A stretch of DNA of 64,000 nt. Origin: Paulownia fortunei. Lineage: Eukaryota; Streptophyta; Magnoliopsida; Lamiales; Paulowniaceae. Below, in pieces: positions 46,800-58,260 of the stretch. The stretch is from the NCBI GenBank assembly GCA_019321725.1, contig CM033109.1, positions 14,663,993 to 14,727,992 of the forward strand, in the 5' to 3' direction. The notes beneath the pieces are model-generated. The model searched no databases and was not told the DNA's origin. It was given only the letters and a program-made list of their open reading frames with translations. Numbering within the stretch: the first letter of the stretch is position 1; each line of letters starts with the position of its first letter. Made by a program: the position numbers and the translations under genes.

Positions 46800-47489
46800 T
46801 TAGAAATTTGATAACACATTATTGGTAGCCAGGCATGAAATGAGATCTTTCTCAATTTATAGAACAATATTTAACATGTCAACAAATAATGGCAGAACAT
46901 CAAAGACCAGTAGGAGCCTTACAACCTTTATTTATTTTAGAATGGAAATAGGAAAGAATTACTATAGATTTCATGTCGGGATTACTCAAAATAATTAAAG
47001 GTCATGATGCTATTTGGGTTATCATTGACAGGTTAACTAAATCTGCTCACTTTCTTCCAATTTGTTCCACCTATTCCATGGACCATTATGCACAGATATA
47101 TATATATATAGAAAATAGCCAAACTTCATGGTGTACCTCTATCTATTATTTCTAATAAAGATTCAAGGTTTCTGTCTATGTTCTGCAAGAGTTTACACAA
47201 GGCATTGGAAACTCAATTATCTTTCAGTACTGAATATCATCTCCAAACTGATGGACAATCAGAGCAAACAATACAAATATTAGAATATATGCTTACAGCT
47301 TGTGTATCAGATTTTTATGGTCAATGGATATTTTTTTTACATTTAGTGGAATTCTTTTATAGTAACAGTTATCAACCAACTATTGGAATGACCCCCTATG
47401 AAATGATATGGAATAAAATGTAGATCTCTTGTTCATTGGGATGATGTTGGTGAAAAGAATCTTTTGGGTCCAAATATGATTCAAGAAAT
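46800..47489 (+). pseudogene. Tekay-like integrase fragment, left part
   Basis: Second copy of the integrase seen at 6870-7510. Motifs are YLTCQQIMAEHQRPVGALQP, DFMSGLLKIIKGHDAIWVI, DRLTKSAHFLPICSTYSM, SLHKALETQLSFSTEYH, LQTDGQSEQTIQILEYMLTA and GMTPYEMIWNKM. It keeps several residues that are stops in the first copy (Gln in TDGQSE, for example), although its own Trp codon near 46950 is a stop. It is interrupted at 47489 by solo LTR A3 and continues at 49666. Confidence 0.88.
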
Positions 47490-49665
47490 TATTGGGTTCG
47501 CGTGATCCTAAGAAACGTATACGCAACGGAATTTAAATTTTTTCAAAAATATAAATATACATTATATCACATGTAGTAAAACTAATCCTGGAACCTTTTC
47601 ACAATTACTCAATTGTGCGTTTTCCGATACTTAAAGCAAGAAGGTTTCAGAAACCCTTACCTTTATTTGCACTCCGGCTGATGTAGGGATTGAAACAATT
47701 TAAATCGTTATCCAAACACAAATGAATCTCCAAGTTCTTCAGTTCAAACCCCTTTGATTGAAAACTGATTCACTTCTAGGATCCAAAATGTGATCCCGCT
47801 AACAGTATCCACATGTTGGATACCCACTCACAACCGAATCCAATGTTAGTAGTTTTTCGATTTGATAATTCTATTATAGAACGATTTTGTTTCTAACAAG
47901 AACACACTAACAATTAGTATTTTAGTTATTTAATTTAATTTTTAATTCAATAATTAAATCAAGAATTAAACTAGATAAAATATTGACAAACTTTTGGAAA
48001 TTAAAGGGGAAAGAAGGGACGAATTTTTTGAGATGAAGAAAATCATTTTTCTTTAAGAGAGGGGGGCTGTTTTTCCACTTTTTTCCAGCAAAAATCTTCA
48101 GTAACAAGTCCCTAAAAATATCCAAGAAGTTTGCCAATAATGGCTACCACAAGTCCTTTCCATGTAGGACTCTTCTTTCTTTCTTATCTCCAACTTTTTT
48201 TAAGAAGTTTCCTTATCTCATAAAGACTTTCCTTTTTCCTTACTATCTCTTAGGAATTGAATTCCCAATCTAACTTCCTCTAGGAATTGGATTCCCAATC
48301 TAATTTTCTAATGGCCTTCTTACAAGCCCACACCTAATGGGCCTAAGACTAAGTAATCAATTAGGCCTTAGTTTAATTTATCTAATCAATTAAATTAATT
48401 TATCTAATTAATTAGGCCTATCTTAATTAATTGATCCAATCATTTAGTTAAATATTCTAATTGGGCTCTCTAATCTAATTAAGTTCAATCAATTAATCTA
48501 ATTAATTAATTAAATTAATTCTACACTTGAATTAATTTAAGCCTTATTAATTAGTTACATTAATTAATTTAATCCAACACTTGGATTAATTTCTAGGCTA
48601 GAAATGGACTTGTTCGAGTTTTGTGTGTGACCCCTTAGGTTCACTCTAAGCTAACCATAGGCTCACAACTCTTGTGACTTAGTTAAATAATTAATTATTT
48701 TGATTAATTAATCCAATTAATTAATTCTCTGAAAATTAACCCATTAATTTCAAGAACCCACAAGTCATGGGAAGTATCTAGTAATGCATCATGACTCTTA
48801 GTCTTAGATGAATGTGCGAATCTATTCCAATTATGAATACTATGTAAGTATAGTCCTTCCATTATTTAATCTCCCAATTGAGCCTAGGGCATTGATGTTT
48901 AGTCGAAACCTCATTAGTTCAATAACTATATTTTCATTTCTAGTAACTCGACTCGATAATGAACAATTATAAAACCCCACGTTTAATTTCCATTCAACCT
49001 TAGCCAAGAATTTTAGAGTCAAATATAATGGAACACATAGAAGATTCACCTATTCATCTAGATAGGTGATGGATCCTTTGTTGGCCACTTATTAATCTCC
49101 ATACATGAAGATGTTACACCCAATGCAAACCCTTGCGATTGTCATGCAATCAAGAAATACATCAAAGTGTAACATGTTATGCACAAGGTTACCATGGTGT
49201 CTCAAGTTCAAGGACTAATTCTTACACCATCGTAATAAGAAAATTCCCATTCGATAATAGAATATTTCTAGTTGGGAATTTTCAGGTAGAGTAGTTCAGT
49301 GTACTTGTTTCATAACAAGCACCCGCATACATGCATTACTGTCTCCACACTAATGCTTATGGAATGAGGCATCCTCCTTTTGAGCCTATATCATATGCGC
49401 AAGTCTTAATGGGATCAATGATGTCCTATCTCATTGATCCTTGACTTGGAATGTTTTAAAACCATAACCTTATAGGTATATTCTACAATCACTATCATAT
49501 GCGCGACCATGCTCCATTGCTATGTGTGATCTAAATATTTCATCTAATTCTTATGATGAATTTAAGATAAAGATTTTCATTTAAATGATATTAATATGAA
49601 TAAGAATGATTCGCAAGAGTATAATAATGGCCAAATCAATTGGCTTGTCGAATACTACTCTAACA
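47490..49665 (-). mobile_element. Solo LTR A3 (copia family A) nested in Tekay integrase
   Basis: A 2,176-bp complete LTR on the minus strand starting TGTTAGAGTAG at 49665 and ending near CGCGAACCCAATA at 47490. It is flanked by GAAAT at 47485-47489 and 49666-49670. Removing it with one GAAAT rejoins the integrase reading frame without a frameshift. If the LTR ended at the usual CA, three bases (TAT) at the left would be unexplained, so that edge is uncertain by 3 bp. This is the only full-length reference copy of family A here. Confidence 0.88.
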
Positions 49666-49725
49666 GAAATGATAGAAACTGTGACACAAATTCGTCAACG
49701 AATGCAAACTAGCCAAAACTGACAT
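49666..49725 (+). pseudogene. Tekay-like integrase fragment, right part
   Basis: Continues the interrupted frame: EMIETVTQIRQRMQTS, matching the helix before the R-Q-K-S-Y motif at 7560-7590 of the first copy. Homology stops after about 55 bases. Confidence 0.8.
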
Positions 49726-50333
49726 AATGAAAGTAGAAAAGAATAAATCATTTATAATAATTAAAGTTATGAATATTCTTATGTATAAAAATTAACCCAT
49801 ATTCTTTATATCATTAAAGAGACTTTAATGTCTACTTTTGGTCTCACTCATTTCTTTTATTTAAAAGTTATACCTTATGAAAAATTATGTCACAGTGTTA
49901 GGTTCACATAGGCCTCGTGCTACGTGGCAAAGTAAAAATTTAAATTTTAATGAAATAATTTTTTTTGACATTCATAATTATGCATATGTATCCTATTTTA
50001 ATTGTGATTGATCAATCATGTGATATTTATTATTGTGTTGGTAAAATTCAAAACTTTATTAAATCATTTTTGGCAGATAAAGTCGGTAGATCACGCGAAT
50101 TAATTCGCAATCCATGAATATCTAACTGAAATAACTTATTAACCCATTTTTTATATTTGGACGTGCTCGTCTTGGAGCTTCAAATGTATTTTTTCTAAAA
50201 TTGACACTTTGAATGCCCACATAAAATTTGAACTATGCTAATAATTTTGATCGATAGTTTCTAATTAGGAGAGTATATGAAATTTTGAGAGAAAAGAAAA
50301 CACAATCTTTATATATGGGTAGTTTGTTCTTAT

Positions 50334-50336
<3 letters not shown>
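49726..50336. other. Unassigned AT-rich sequence
   Basis: No match to other parts of the window and no coding signal on either strand. One of the few stretches that may be non-repetitive. Confidence 0.35.

Positions 50337-50384
<48 letters not shown>
50337..50384. repeat. (GA)24 microsatellite
   Basis: An uninterrupted 48-bp GA run. Frames reading poly Ser-Leu through it are artefacts. Confidence 0.98.
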
Positions 50385-50388
<4 letters not shown>

Positions 50389-50539
50389 AGATGGGTGAAA
50401 ATTGGGTAGAAAAATTACAGCAATTTTCACCTACGACGAGTTCCACCACCTTTGGGATTTTCTTTCCATGTGGTGCTCTTCTCACATGATAATCTTCTTT
50501 TCTGTTATACAAAAAAATCAACTTTATGTTGTTTTACTC
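50385..50539. other. Short unassigned spacer
   Basis: No recognisable feature between the GA repeat and the rearranged family-A LTR. Confidence 0.3.
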
Positions 50540-51294
50540 TCTTAAATTGAGTGTAGATATTCTATGTCTAATTTTATTGACATTAATTAATTAAATCAAA
50601 TCGACACCTTTTGGAACTAGACAACTAAATTAAGTTTAATTAATTGATCATATCAATTCATTCAATTAATTAATCTTGTAAATTAGTTAAGGATTTGATC
50701 TAATTAATTAATTATTTTATTTTAATTAGGTTTCTTTAATCTTATTAGGGCTAATTAATCGATTCAATCAATTAATTAAATTATTTCAACACTTGAGTTA
50801 ATTAAAATCTAATAAATTAATTAATTGAATTAATTAATTTAATATAATCTAATAATTGAAGTATTTCTTTTAGTAAGAGATGGACTTATCCAAGTTAGTG
50901 TTTATCCCTCTTCACCAATAAGCTTCTAGCGAACACACAACTTATGTAAACTAATTGAATAATTAAAATTATTTTATTTAATGAATCTAATTAATTGTTT
51001 CTCTTAAAATTACCCCTTAATTCTAGGAACCCATCAATCATGTTTGAAGTCTGGCAACATGATATGAAGACCAAGATATAGATAAGTTAACAAAATCTTT
51101 TGATTACGAGTACCATGCTAGTAAGGTCCTCCTATCATCTAATCTCCCAATTAGGTATATGAATGGATTATTAGTCGAATTCCAAATAGCCTAATAACTA
51201 TGTGTCCATTCGTAGTGCTATGGCTTAATGATGAAATTAAAAGACTATTTCATAATTATAATCCCATCTTGGCCAAGATCTTCCCAAGTTAAGT
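50540..51294 (-). mobile_element. Family A LTR fragment A5a (3' part, minus)
   Basis: The reverse complement follows A1 from 'ccttagccaagg'-like text (about LTR position 650) through the TTAATTAA-rich section. Its inner end lies directly against the start of A5b, which is on the other strand. Confidence 0.6.
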
Positions 51295-51975
51295 TGTTAA
51301 AGTAATACTCAATGAGCTAATCAGACTGGCCGCTTAATACTCTTCGTGTAAACAATCTTTTTTAATTAAAATCATAGGCAATTCTTAATTTTTATTTTTA
51401 TTTATATTAATTTAGATTAATTTTGTAGACCATATATAGCTACCGGAACATGACTACACATACAATGACAATTATGGTTTATGCCTCTATAGCTTTGGTC
51501 TTACAATGTTTCAAATTGAAGATCATTGAGACATAACATCAATGATCCAATAAGACATACACATATGATGCAGACTCATAAAGAGAATATCTCATTATAT
51601 GGGTATCGATGTAATGACACTAGTGCATGTATACGGGTGCTTGCTATGGAAGAAGTACATTGAACAACTCCATCTGGAAATTCCTTATTGGAAATGAAAT
51701 GTTGTCAAATAAGAAATTTCCACTTTATAATTGTACAAGAATTAGTCATTTGATTTGAGATACCATTGTAATCTTGTACATGATATATTGTACTTTGATT
51801 TATTCTTCGATAACTTGATATCACAAGGGGAATAGTTTTGGTGCAATATAATCATATATGAAATTTTATAAGCGGCCAACATAGGATCTATGCTAATAAA
51901 TTAAGTTTTCCATAGTACTTAGACTTAAAAAATCTTTGTCCAAGGGATGAAAAATAGAAAAAGTCTCTAATTGGC
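51295..51975 (+). mobile_element. Family A LTR fragment A5b (5' part, plus)
   Basis: Starts TGTTAAAGTAATACTCAATG, an LTR start, and is collinear with A1 1813-2480. It ends near 'aaatctttgtccaaggg', the point where A5a begins. A5a and A5b are thus complementary halves in opposite orientation. Confidence 0.65.
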
Positions 51976-52107
51976 TAAGTGACTCAACCCCATAATCAGC
52001 AAGGTCCTAGGTGCAAAATAATTACCAAAAAGTTACCTTGGCTTATCAAGTTAAGTGAACTAGAATTTTTTTCATCAAGTGACTAGAAATTTTTTTCATC
52101 AAGTGAC
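51976..52107. other. Short spacer carrying the left SINE duplication
   Basis: Contains 'ttcatcaagtgac' at 52095-52107, repeated imperfectly at 52244-52255 on the other side of the SINE. Confidence 0.4.
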
Positions 52108-52243
52108 CATGAATTTTAGTGTGTGGAGTGAGGAGGAGCTCAAACCCAAGGGAAGGGGGGGAAGGAGGAGAGGGGAAGGATTGGAACCCTGACCTTACAC
52201 AAGAGAGTAAAGCTAGGTACCACTACACCACAAGGGGTGGTGG
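52108..52243 (-). mobile_element. tRNA-derived SINE
   Basis: On the minus strand an A-box-like TGGTGTAGTGGTACC (52230-52216) is followed after 27 bases by a B box GGTTCCAATCC (52188-52178), the internal RNA polymerase III promoter layout. A pyrimidine-rich body then ends near 52108. Imperfect direct repeats ttcatcaagtgac and ttcatcaaagtg flank it. Length is about 136 bp, usual for plant SINEs. It is not a tRNA gene: no cloverleaf can be formed downstream of the B box. Confidence 0.72.
52178..52230 (-). promoter_or_regulatory. Internal Pol III promoter (A and B boxes) of the SINE
   Basis: A box at 52216-52230 and B box at 52178-52188, read on the minus strand. Confidence 0.65.
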
Positions 52244-52560
52244 TTCATCAAAGTGGCTAGGATTTTTTTTTGTTAAAGTCGTCTATGCATAGATAGGGAT
52301 TTGGTCGATCCCTACCCATTTATTATATTAAAAATCAAGTGATTATGAAATTTTTTAAAGCAAAAGCTCTCAGGCGGCCACTGCGAATGTTTTTAGAAGC
52401 AAGCCTTAGAATTTATCATCATAGACAATCAAGTGACTAGGATTTTTTTTGGAAAATGCCTCATGTGCCAAGACAGGGGGTTTAGCATGGATCCCTACCC
52501 ATTTATTAATCATAAAAATTAGAAGTAAACTTTTACAAGTCAAAAGCAGGAAATAAAGAG
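52244..52560. repeat. Two related ~90-bp blocks
   Basis: 52251-52345 and 52428-52520 share 'aagtg.ctaggatttttttt' and 'gatccctacccatttatta'. They may be the 3' tail of the LINE-like remnant or part of the SINE target. Confidence 0.5.
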
Positions 52561-53500
52561 TACTTACTCCTTTAGATTCATAAAAGCAATGAATTAGAAG
52601 TATTAAAAATTAGATAATTGAATCCTATCTAAGTGGATGAGGCCTTTGATTGCTACTGGCATCTGATCAACTTGGAAAACATCGGTGTGTTGCATTGAAA
52701 CAACAAGATTGCTAATGTAACCCGCAATTTGATTACCCTCTCCAGATATGTCAGTGATCTAGCATACCAGCTGAGAAATCAATTTCCTAGCTTTAGTGAA
52801 ATGGTTGCCAATGTCCCTAACAACTCCCTTGAATGAGATGAATAATGGCTTCCCAATCCAGTTCTGGCCAGGTGTTATAATAGCCTAGTTGCTTGCAGAT
52901 TAAAGATCACGGATGAAAACCTGAAGTTTTGATTCCATGTTGGATGCTATGCTAATAAAATCATAATACGCTACACATGGATTACCATCTATGTCTTGAA
53001 CAATCCTTCCCACACCAAACTGTCCTAGGATTTCCTTACTCGAACCATCCATCTTAGACTCTCTTTATTTAAACAAAATGAGAATGCATAGGCTGTCTCA
53101 TCCCAAACCTAGTTGTAGCTAATGCTTTAGCTTTCCAGATAGTTGGATAAACTGTAGGTAAATATTCTTGAACACCATGTATAAACCAAAGTATAGTGCT
53201 AAACTTATTTGCTGCAGTACTTTGCATCATTTCTCTTGCAGATAAACCAAAGGATGGTCAATGAAAAAATAGCTCTAACATTGTCAAATTGGGTAAAACT
53301 ACTCTAGAATTAGATCCAAAATTGTATGTTCTTTGTGAATGGTAACTAGATACCAAAAATCTCTACAGAGTATCTCCAAACAGTCATAGCCTGATCATAA
53401 CACAAAAGTAGGTGTGCTAATGATTTTGAGTTAGCACAACCTTGACATTTACGACAATTCAAATCTTTGCTTTATCATAATCTCAAATGCAAAACTACAA
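52561..53500 (-). pseudogene. LINE-like zinc-binding and RNase H remnant
   Basis: Read from 53500 downward. A zf-RVT-like stretch comes first, NCRKCQGCANSKSLAHLLLC then AMTVWRYSVEIFGI. Further on is an RNase H-like start, MDGSSKEILGQFGVGRIVQD and DIDGNPCVAYY, and ASNMESKLQVFIRDL (with the D and E expected of plant RVT_3-type RNase H). The C-terminal block has EGNQIAGYISNLVV. Several stops occur. This order is that of plant L1-type LINE ORF2 C-termini or host proteins derived from them. No RT domain is present. Confidence 0.6.
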
Positions 53501-53634
53501 CAATTTCTAAAATAAAGATTAACATAATAGGTGTCAATGCTCGATTCGAAATTACCCCAAAATATTATTGCCTCATTCTGTACTATCGCACACTACCATA
53601 TACCACTTTCAATGTAAATTTTCCATCTTTAGAG

Positions 53635-55880
53635 TGTTAGAGTAGAATGCCTGGTGCCACAATTAGATTGGGTTTATTGTACTCCTTTCATTTATAAAAT
53701 GATCTTATTGGGAATCATATTAATATGAAAGACACTTTCTTTATCTTATATCTTATATTTTCTTTCTGCATATTAGATAAAGTCCATGGACCAAATATAG
53801 TTATGGGGCATGGTCGCATATATGATGGTGATCATGGAAGATGCCTCTAAGGCTTTGGTCTTAAATAAGTTTCAAGTTAAGACCTTTAGAGATGGGATAT
53901 CAAATAGCCTAATAGACTTGCACATACGATGCATGCTCGCATAAGGAGAAAGTTTCATTACATAAGCATTAGAGTAGTGATGCAAATACATGTATGTTGA
54001 TGGTTATTTGAGAATAAGTACACTAAACTGACTTGCCATAAATTCTTAATTAGAAATTTATTTGTTGAATTAAGAATCTCTATGTTACGATAGTGCACGA
54101 CTAGTCCTTTGACTTGAGGCACCATAGTAATCTCGTGCGTGTTATGTCTTACTTTGATGTATTCTCTGATTGCATGACAATCACAAAGGGATTACATTGG
54201 GTATTACATCTACACGTATGGAGGTTAATGAGTGACCAACAAAGGATCAGTCACTTGTCTAGTAGAACAAATGAGTTTCCTATGTTTCCGTAGTTTGTAA
54301 CTCTGAAATCCTTGGCCAAGGTATGATGAATGTCAAAGAAGGGTTTCTGACGATTCATCTAGAGTCACCAGAACATGAAACGGAATCATAGTTATTGAGT
54401 CGATTAGGGTTTTGACTTTTATCCATACCCTAGACTCAATCAGGAGAATAGTTGATGGAAGGAGCTTACATGCATGGTATTTGTAATTGTAATAAGATCA
54501 CTTGCTATTTCACCTCAAACTAGTTTTTCATGATTACTTACTAGGTGTTTTCATTGATATTGAGGTTCTTGGTTTTAAAAAGTTAATTCCAAGTGGATTA
54601 ATTAATTAGATTAATTAGTCAGAATAATTATTATTCATAAGTTGCAAATATTGCAAGCTCACTACTAGCTTTGTAGTGAACCTAAAGGGTTTCACACAAT
54701 TTGAAATGAATAATATCTAGTATAAAATTAATCCAAAGAGTTGGATATAATTAAATAATTGGATTAATTAATTAAGGATTAAACCATTTTAAATTAATTG
54801 AGTTAATTATCCAATTAAATAATAAAATTATTTAATTAGATCCAATAAGATTGAAAATCCAAATTGGAGTGAATTAATTAGTTGACTAGATCAATTAAAT
54901 GAACTTATGCTAATTAATTAATTGGATTAGTTAATGTGTTTGCTGAAGTCTAAGCCCAACTTAAAAATGGCTCATTAGTAGATGCCCACATAGAATATTA
55001 GAAGAATTAAATTAAATAGAAAAAGTAATTTTTCTTATTTAAATAGGTATAAGAAATCAAGATTGAATTTATGAGATATGTTCAATGTATTTGGATATCA
55101 AGATTGAATATGGGATAGGTTCAATGTATCTGAAGGGGAAAGAGGGCCGAAAATTGATAGCCAATTAGAGGCCATATTTTTGGCAATTAAAGATAAAAAG
55201 AAGATAGGATTTTGGTATGATGTGGATTTGGTTTGTTAGGAAAGTTAGACTTTCCAAACAACCAAACTAACATATGGGGCTAATATTAGGTTTGATATAA
55301 TTTTTGTAGCCACCATATAAAATAAAATTGAAGACAAAAATCCTTTTCTTCTACTACTCCAAAAATCGGCCACAAGCAAGAAAGAAAGAAAAAGTTTTCT
55401 TCACTTTTCTCTATCTCCTTATTCTTCAAATTATCCTAGTGTATTGTTCTTCTTCCACTAGTTGGATTAAGATCAATTAACAAAAACATTTAACCTTTGA
55501 TTCCACTTGTTGTATTAAAGATTAGTGTTCACTTCGTTTTTAGAATTGGAAAAGAAAACAATGAACATAAGTAAGTCCTTTGCTTTTGGTTATTCTAGTC
55601 TAAGTGTGGACTTATTTAGAGAGAGAATGCGTGGACTCATTGGTGAGAGATTTGCTACAATCCGGCAATTGATTGCCTCAAGCCTTGCACTGAATAGAAG
55701 AATCAAAAAAGCATAATGAATTACATCATCATTAAATTTATATTCTATTTATTGAACTATTAATAACGTTGGTTGTTAGAATCTCTATGAAATTTGGAGT
55801 AACTCAATAAATGTTATTGCATCTTTTATTTTAAAATTTTAATTTCCACTACGTTTACCCCTTAGGTTATAGCGATGTTG
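53635..55880 (+). mobile_element. Copia LTR family A, copy A6
   Basis: Starts TGTTAGAGTAGAATGCC and is collinear with A3 over its full length, including the terminal 'aatttccactacgtttacccctta' near 55840-55865 that corresponds to the A3 end. It is a diverged, nearly complete, probably solo LTR. The 63-codon frame at 55525-55716 has an ATG downstream of its start but no recognised motif and lies in LTR sequence. I could not identify a target duplication because the right edge is unclear. Confidence 0.75.
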
Positions 55881-57650
55881 TTAACAATTGTTGTGATTCA
55901 TGATGTTAAAAGTTGATATTATTTATTTTGAATGTTTATTTGATAAACATGACTTTGTTGTTTTTGTATTTTTAGTAGTTGGACACAATTGATTTTATTA
56001 ATTATATGTAAGATATTTTAAATTTGTTAAAATATTAAACCAAATGATAAGTTGCATTTGGACTCAGAACCTGCGGGTGTACTACTCAGTGCAAGGCAGC
56101 AGCAACATAGGTGAATGTTCCCCGTGCGTGCTGCTGCACGCGTGTACAACATACTGCTACATGCAATGTGCACATAGCTAGTAGGTAGCAGAGTGTGGGT
56201 GCTATGTGCACAGGCTACTATGCGCAGTGGGGCACGGACAAGGGCTATTGGTGCACCAGCCTGATGCATGTAGGGGCTGGTTCCGCCCAACGATACATGT
56301 GTGACTCAACAATAGTTTGTTATTTGGTTGCACAATTTGCTGTCGAGCAATCTGTTTACATGCGATTTTGATAAATATTTTATTTTATTAATTTTAAATT
56401 AATTATTAATTTTGAAATGCTGAAAAATTATTTTTTATAAAATAGAGTTGTGTCCAAGTCTTGAAAATGAGTTGTTTAACAACTTGATAAATTTACTTGC
56501 TTTAAGATTCATGTGATGAATGTTTATTGCATGTTTTTTTAGGGATGATCATAAGCCTATGACCAATGTGATTGGATGTTTTAATTATCTTTGGATATTT
56601 GGGGCCTGCGAGCCTCTTATTCTATTTTTTGTATTGCATTTAATTTTTACAAAGAGAGTATAATAGAAAGTGAGTTTCAATTTTAAATTTTGTAAATAGA
56701 GGACATTTGAAGACTAAAGGCCCATGCTTGTATGGGTTATTAAATGCAAATGCAATAGAATAGGAGATTCAAGGCCTATAAATATATGGGTACAAAATGA
56801 AATGTAATAGAATAGTTCTTTATATTTCTACCCTAATATTGACCTTGACCCGTTTTTGGCTCAAACAAGTCACATAGGTTGGCCATGATCATCTCAACGC
56901 TTTTTGCATAGGATGTATTTAGATATTATGTAATTTTCTTACTTGCGCACATATGATGATGATCATTACATAACCCACCTAGTAATTTAATTGATGAGGT
57001 CTTGAATAAAAAAAACTACTTAATTTATGAAATTAAGTAAACAATATTCTATAATTCAATTTCAAACAAAAAAAGGACAAGTTAGGTAGGACTTATCGTT
57101 CCATGCCTACCATCAAAGGTAGAGACATGATGATACTGCCACACTTGATCACTGGCCATGAGTTGTAGGGTGGTCTTGTGTTGGAAAGTTGTGAGCTCTA
57201 CCAAACATAGAGATGCTCGTGGGATGGAATCGTCATTATGTTGGCCATGAGTCGTGGGACATCTTGATGCTCTATTTACACAAACATTTGATGGGTGTTG
57301 TTTGACACTTATACCATATAGGCTCATAAAATCGAGGTATATGGGAAGAGGTGAGGCAAAACAAACTTTAGGATTGTATGGTGATATAATCATCAAAGAG
57401 TTGACCACCAATATAACTATTTCATAGGCTCATAAAATTGGGGTGTGAAATATTTCCGTTGGACCTCGAGCCCTCTAGAAAATTCAATTTTCCAAAACTT
57501 CCATTAGAGGTGATGGAGCTAGAAGAAAATAGTGGGAGACATTTAGTATTAAAGGCCTTATATTAAATGAATATGTTTTTTTCCATAGTTTACTCATTTT
57601 CTGCTTCATGTATAATTTTTTATCGATCTTTCTGCTAAAAATGGCAAAGA
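55881..57650 (+). mobile_element. Family C copia 5' LTR, plus copy
   Basis: Precedes the family C gag in the same orientation and is collinear with the minus copy at 32996-34875. It contains a GC-rich island at 56055-56300. Left and right edges are approximate (TGTTGTTAAC near 55875 may be the start). Frames of 87 and 109 codons on the minus strand are not conserved. Confidence 0.65.
56055..56300. repeat. GC-rich island in the family C LTR (plus copy)
   Basis: About 245 bp above 50% GC with many short GTGCA/TGCAC/GCTAC motifs, in an LTR otherwise below 30% GC. Confidence 0.65.
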
Positions 57651-57689
57651 ATCCACTAGCAACAATTATTAAGCAAAATAAATTAACTA

Positions 57690-58260
57690 GACTAAACTTT
57701 GTCTATTATCTAAGAAATCTTAGGATCATCCTTTAATATGATAAGAGAGTATACATCCTCGACACCATGCCTCCTTCAGTTCCACCAGATGATATTACTT
57801 TAGAGGCTTATGTAGATTACTAACATCATGTTGATGATAATTTGTAGGCTCAATGCTACATGTTGGCATCGATGTCAAATGAACTACAAAGGCAGAATGA
57901 GGATCAAGATACTGCTTATGGGATTCTCCTTCAACTACAAGAGTTGTATAGTGAACTTACCAAGCAGACAAGATATCAGATCTCAAAGGAGCTTTTCAAA
58001 TGTTGTATGATTGGACGCCTTCAGTCCATGACCATGAATTGAAGATGATAGCCCTCATTGAAAGGCTTGCATCCTTTGGAGTCATTATGGAGAACAGACT
58101 CTATACAAATCTTTTACTGGAATCTCTACCTTCCTCAATTGACACCTTTGTTGTCGGATTTAACATGCACAATACGGAGACTGGTCTCTCTGAGCTTGTA
58201 AATATGTTAAAGACGACTGAGTCCACTATGAAAAAGGTTCAGTTTCATATTAGCAGTCGG
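57690..58260 (+). pseudogene. Copia gag (UBN2-type), plus copy of family C
   Basis: Translation in order: LNFVYYLRNLRIIL, a stop, DKRVYILDTMPPSVPPDD, AQCYMLASMSNELQRQ, YGILLQLQELYSELTKQTRY, QISKELFKCCM. After a frame change near 58000 it continues VHDHELKMIALIERLASFGV, LLLESLPSSIDTFVVGFNM and LSELVNMLKTTEST. This is the N-terminal and central copia gag; the zinc knuckle and all of pol are missing because LTR E begins at 58261. The two parts are separated by one frameshift and two or three stops. Confidence 0.85.

Noticed and set aside
50233..50521. Two minus-strand frames with long Ser-Leu repeats
   Set aside because: They read through the (GA)24 microsatellite; both frames are artefacts of the repeat.
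52178..52230. A tRNA gene on the minus strand
   Set aside because: A- and B-box-like motifs are present but no acceptor stem, anticodon arm or CCA-proximal structure could be formed; a SINE fits better.
55525..55716. 63-codon plus-strand frame at the end of LTR A6
   Set aside because: The position corresponds to LTR sequence in A2 and A3, where no comparable frame exists.
56027..56290. 87-codon minus-strand frame in the GC-rich island of family C LTR
   Set aside because: Lies in a fast-changing LTR island, no recognisable domain, not present in the other family C LTR.
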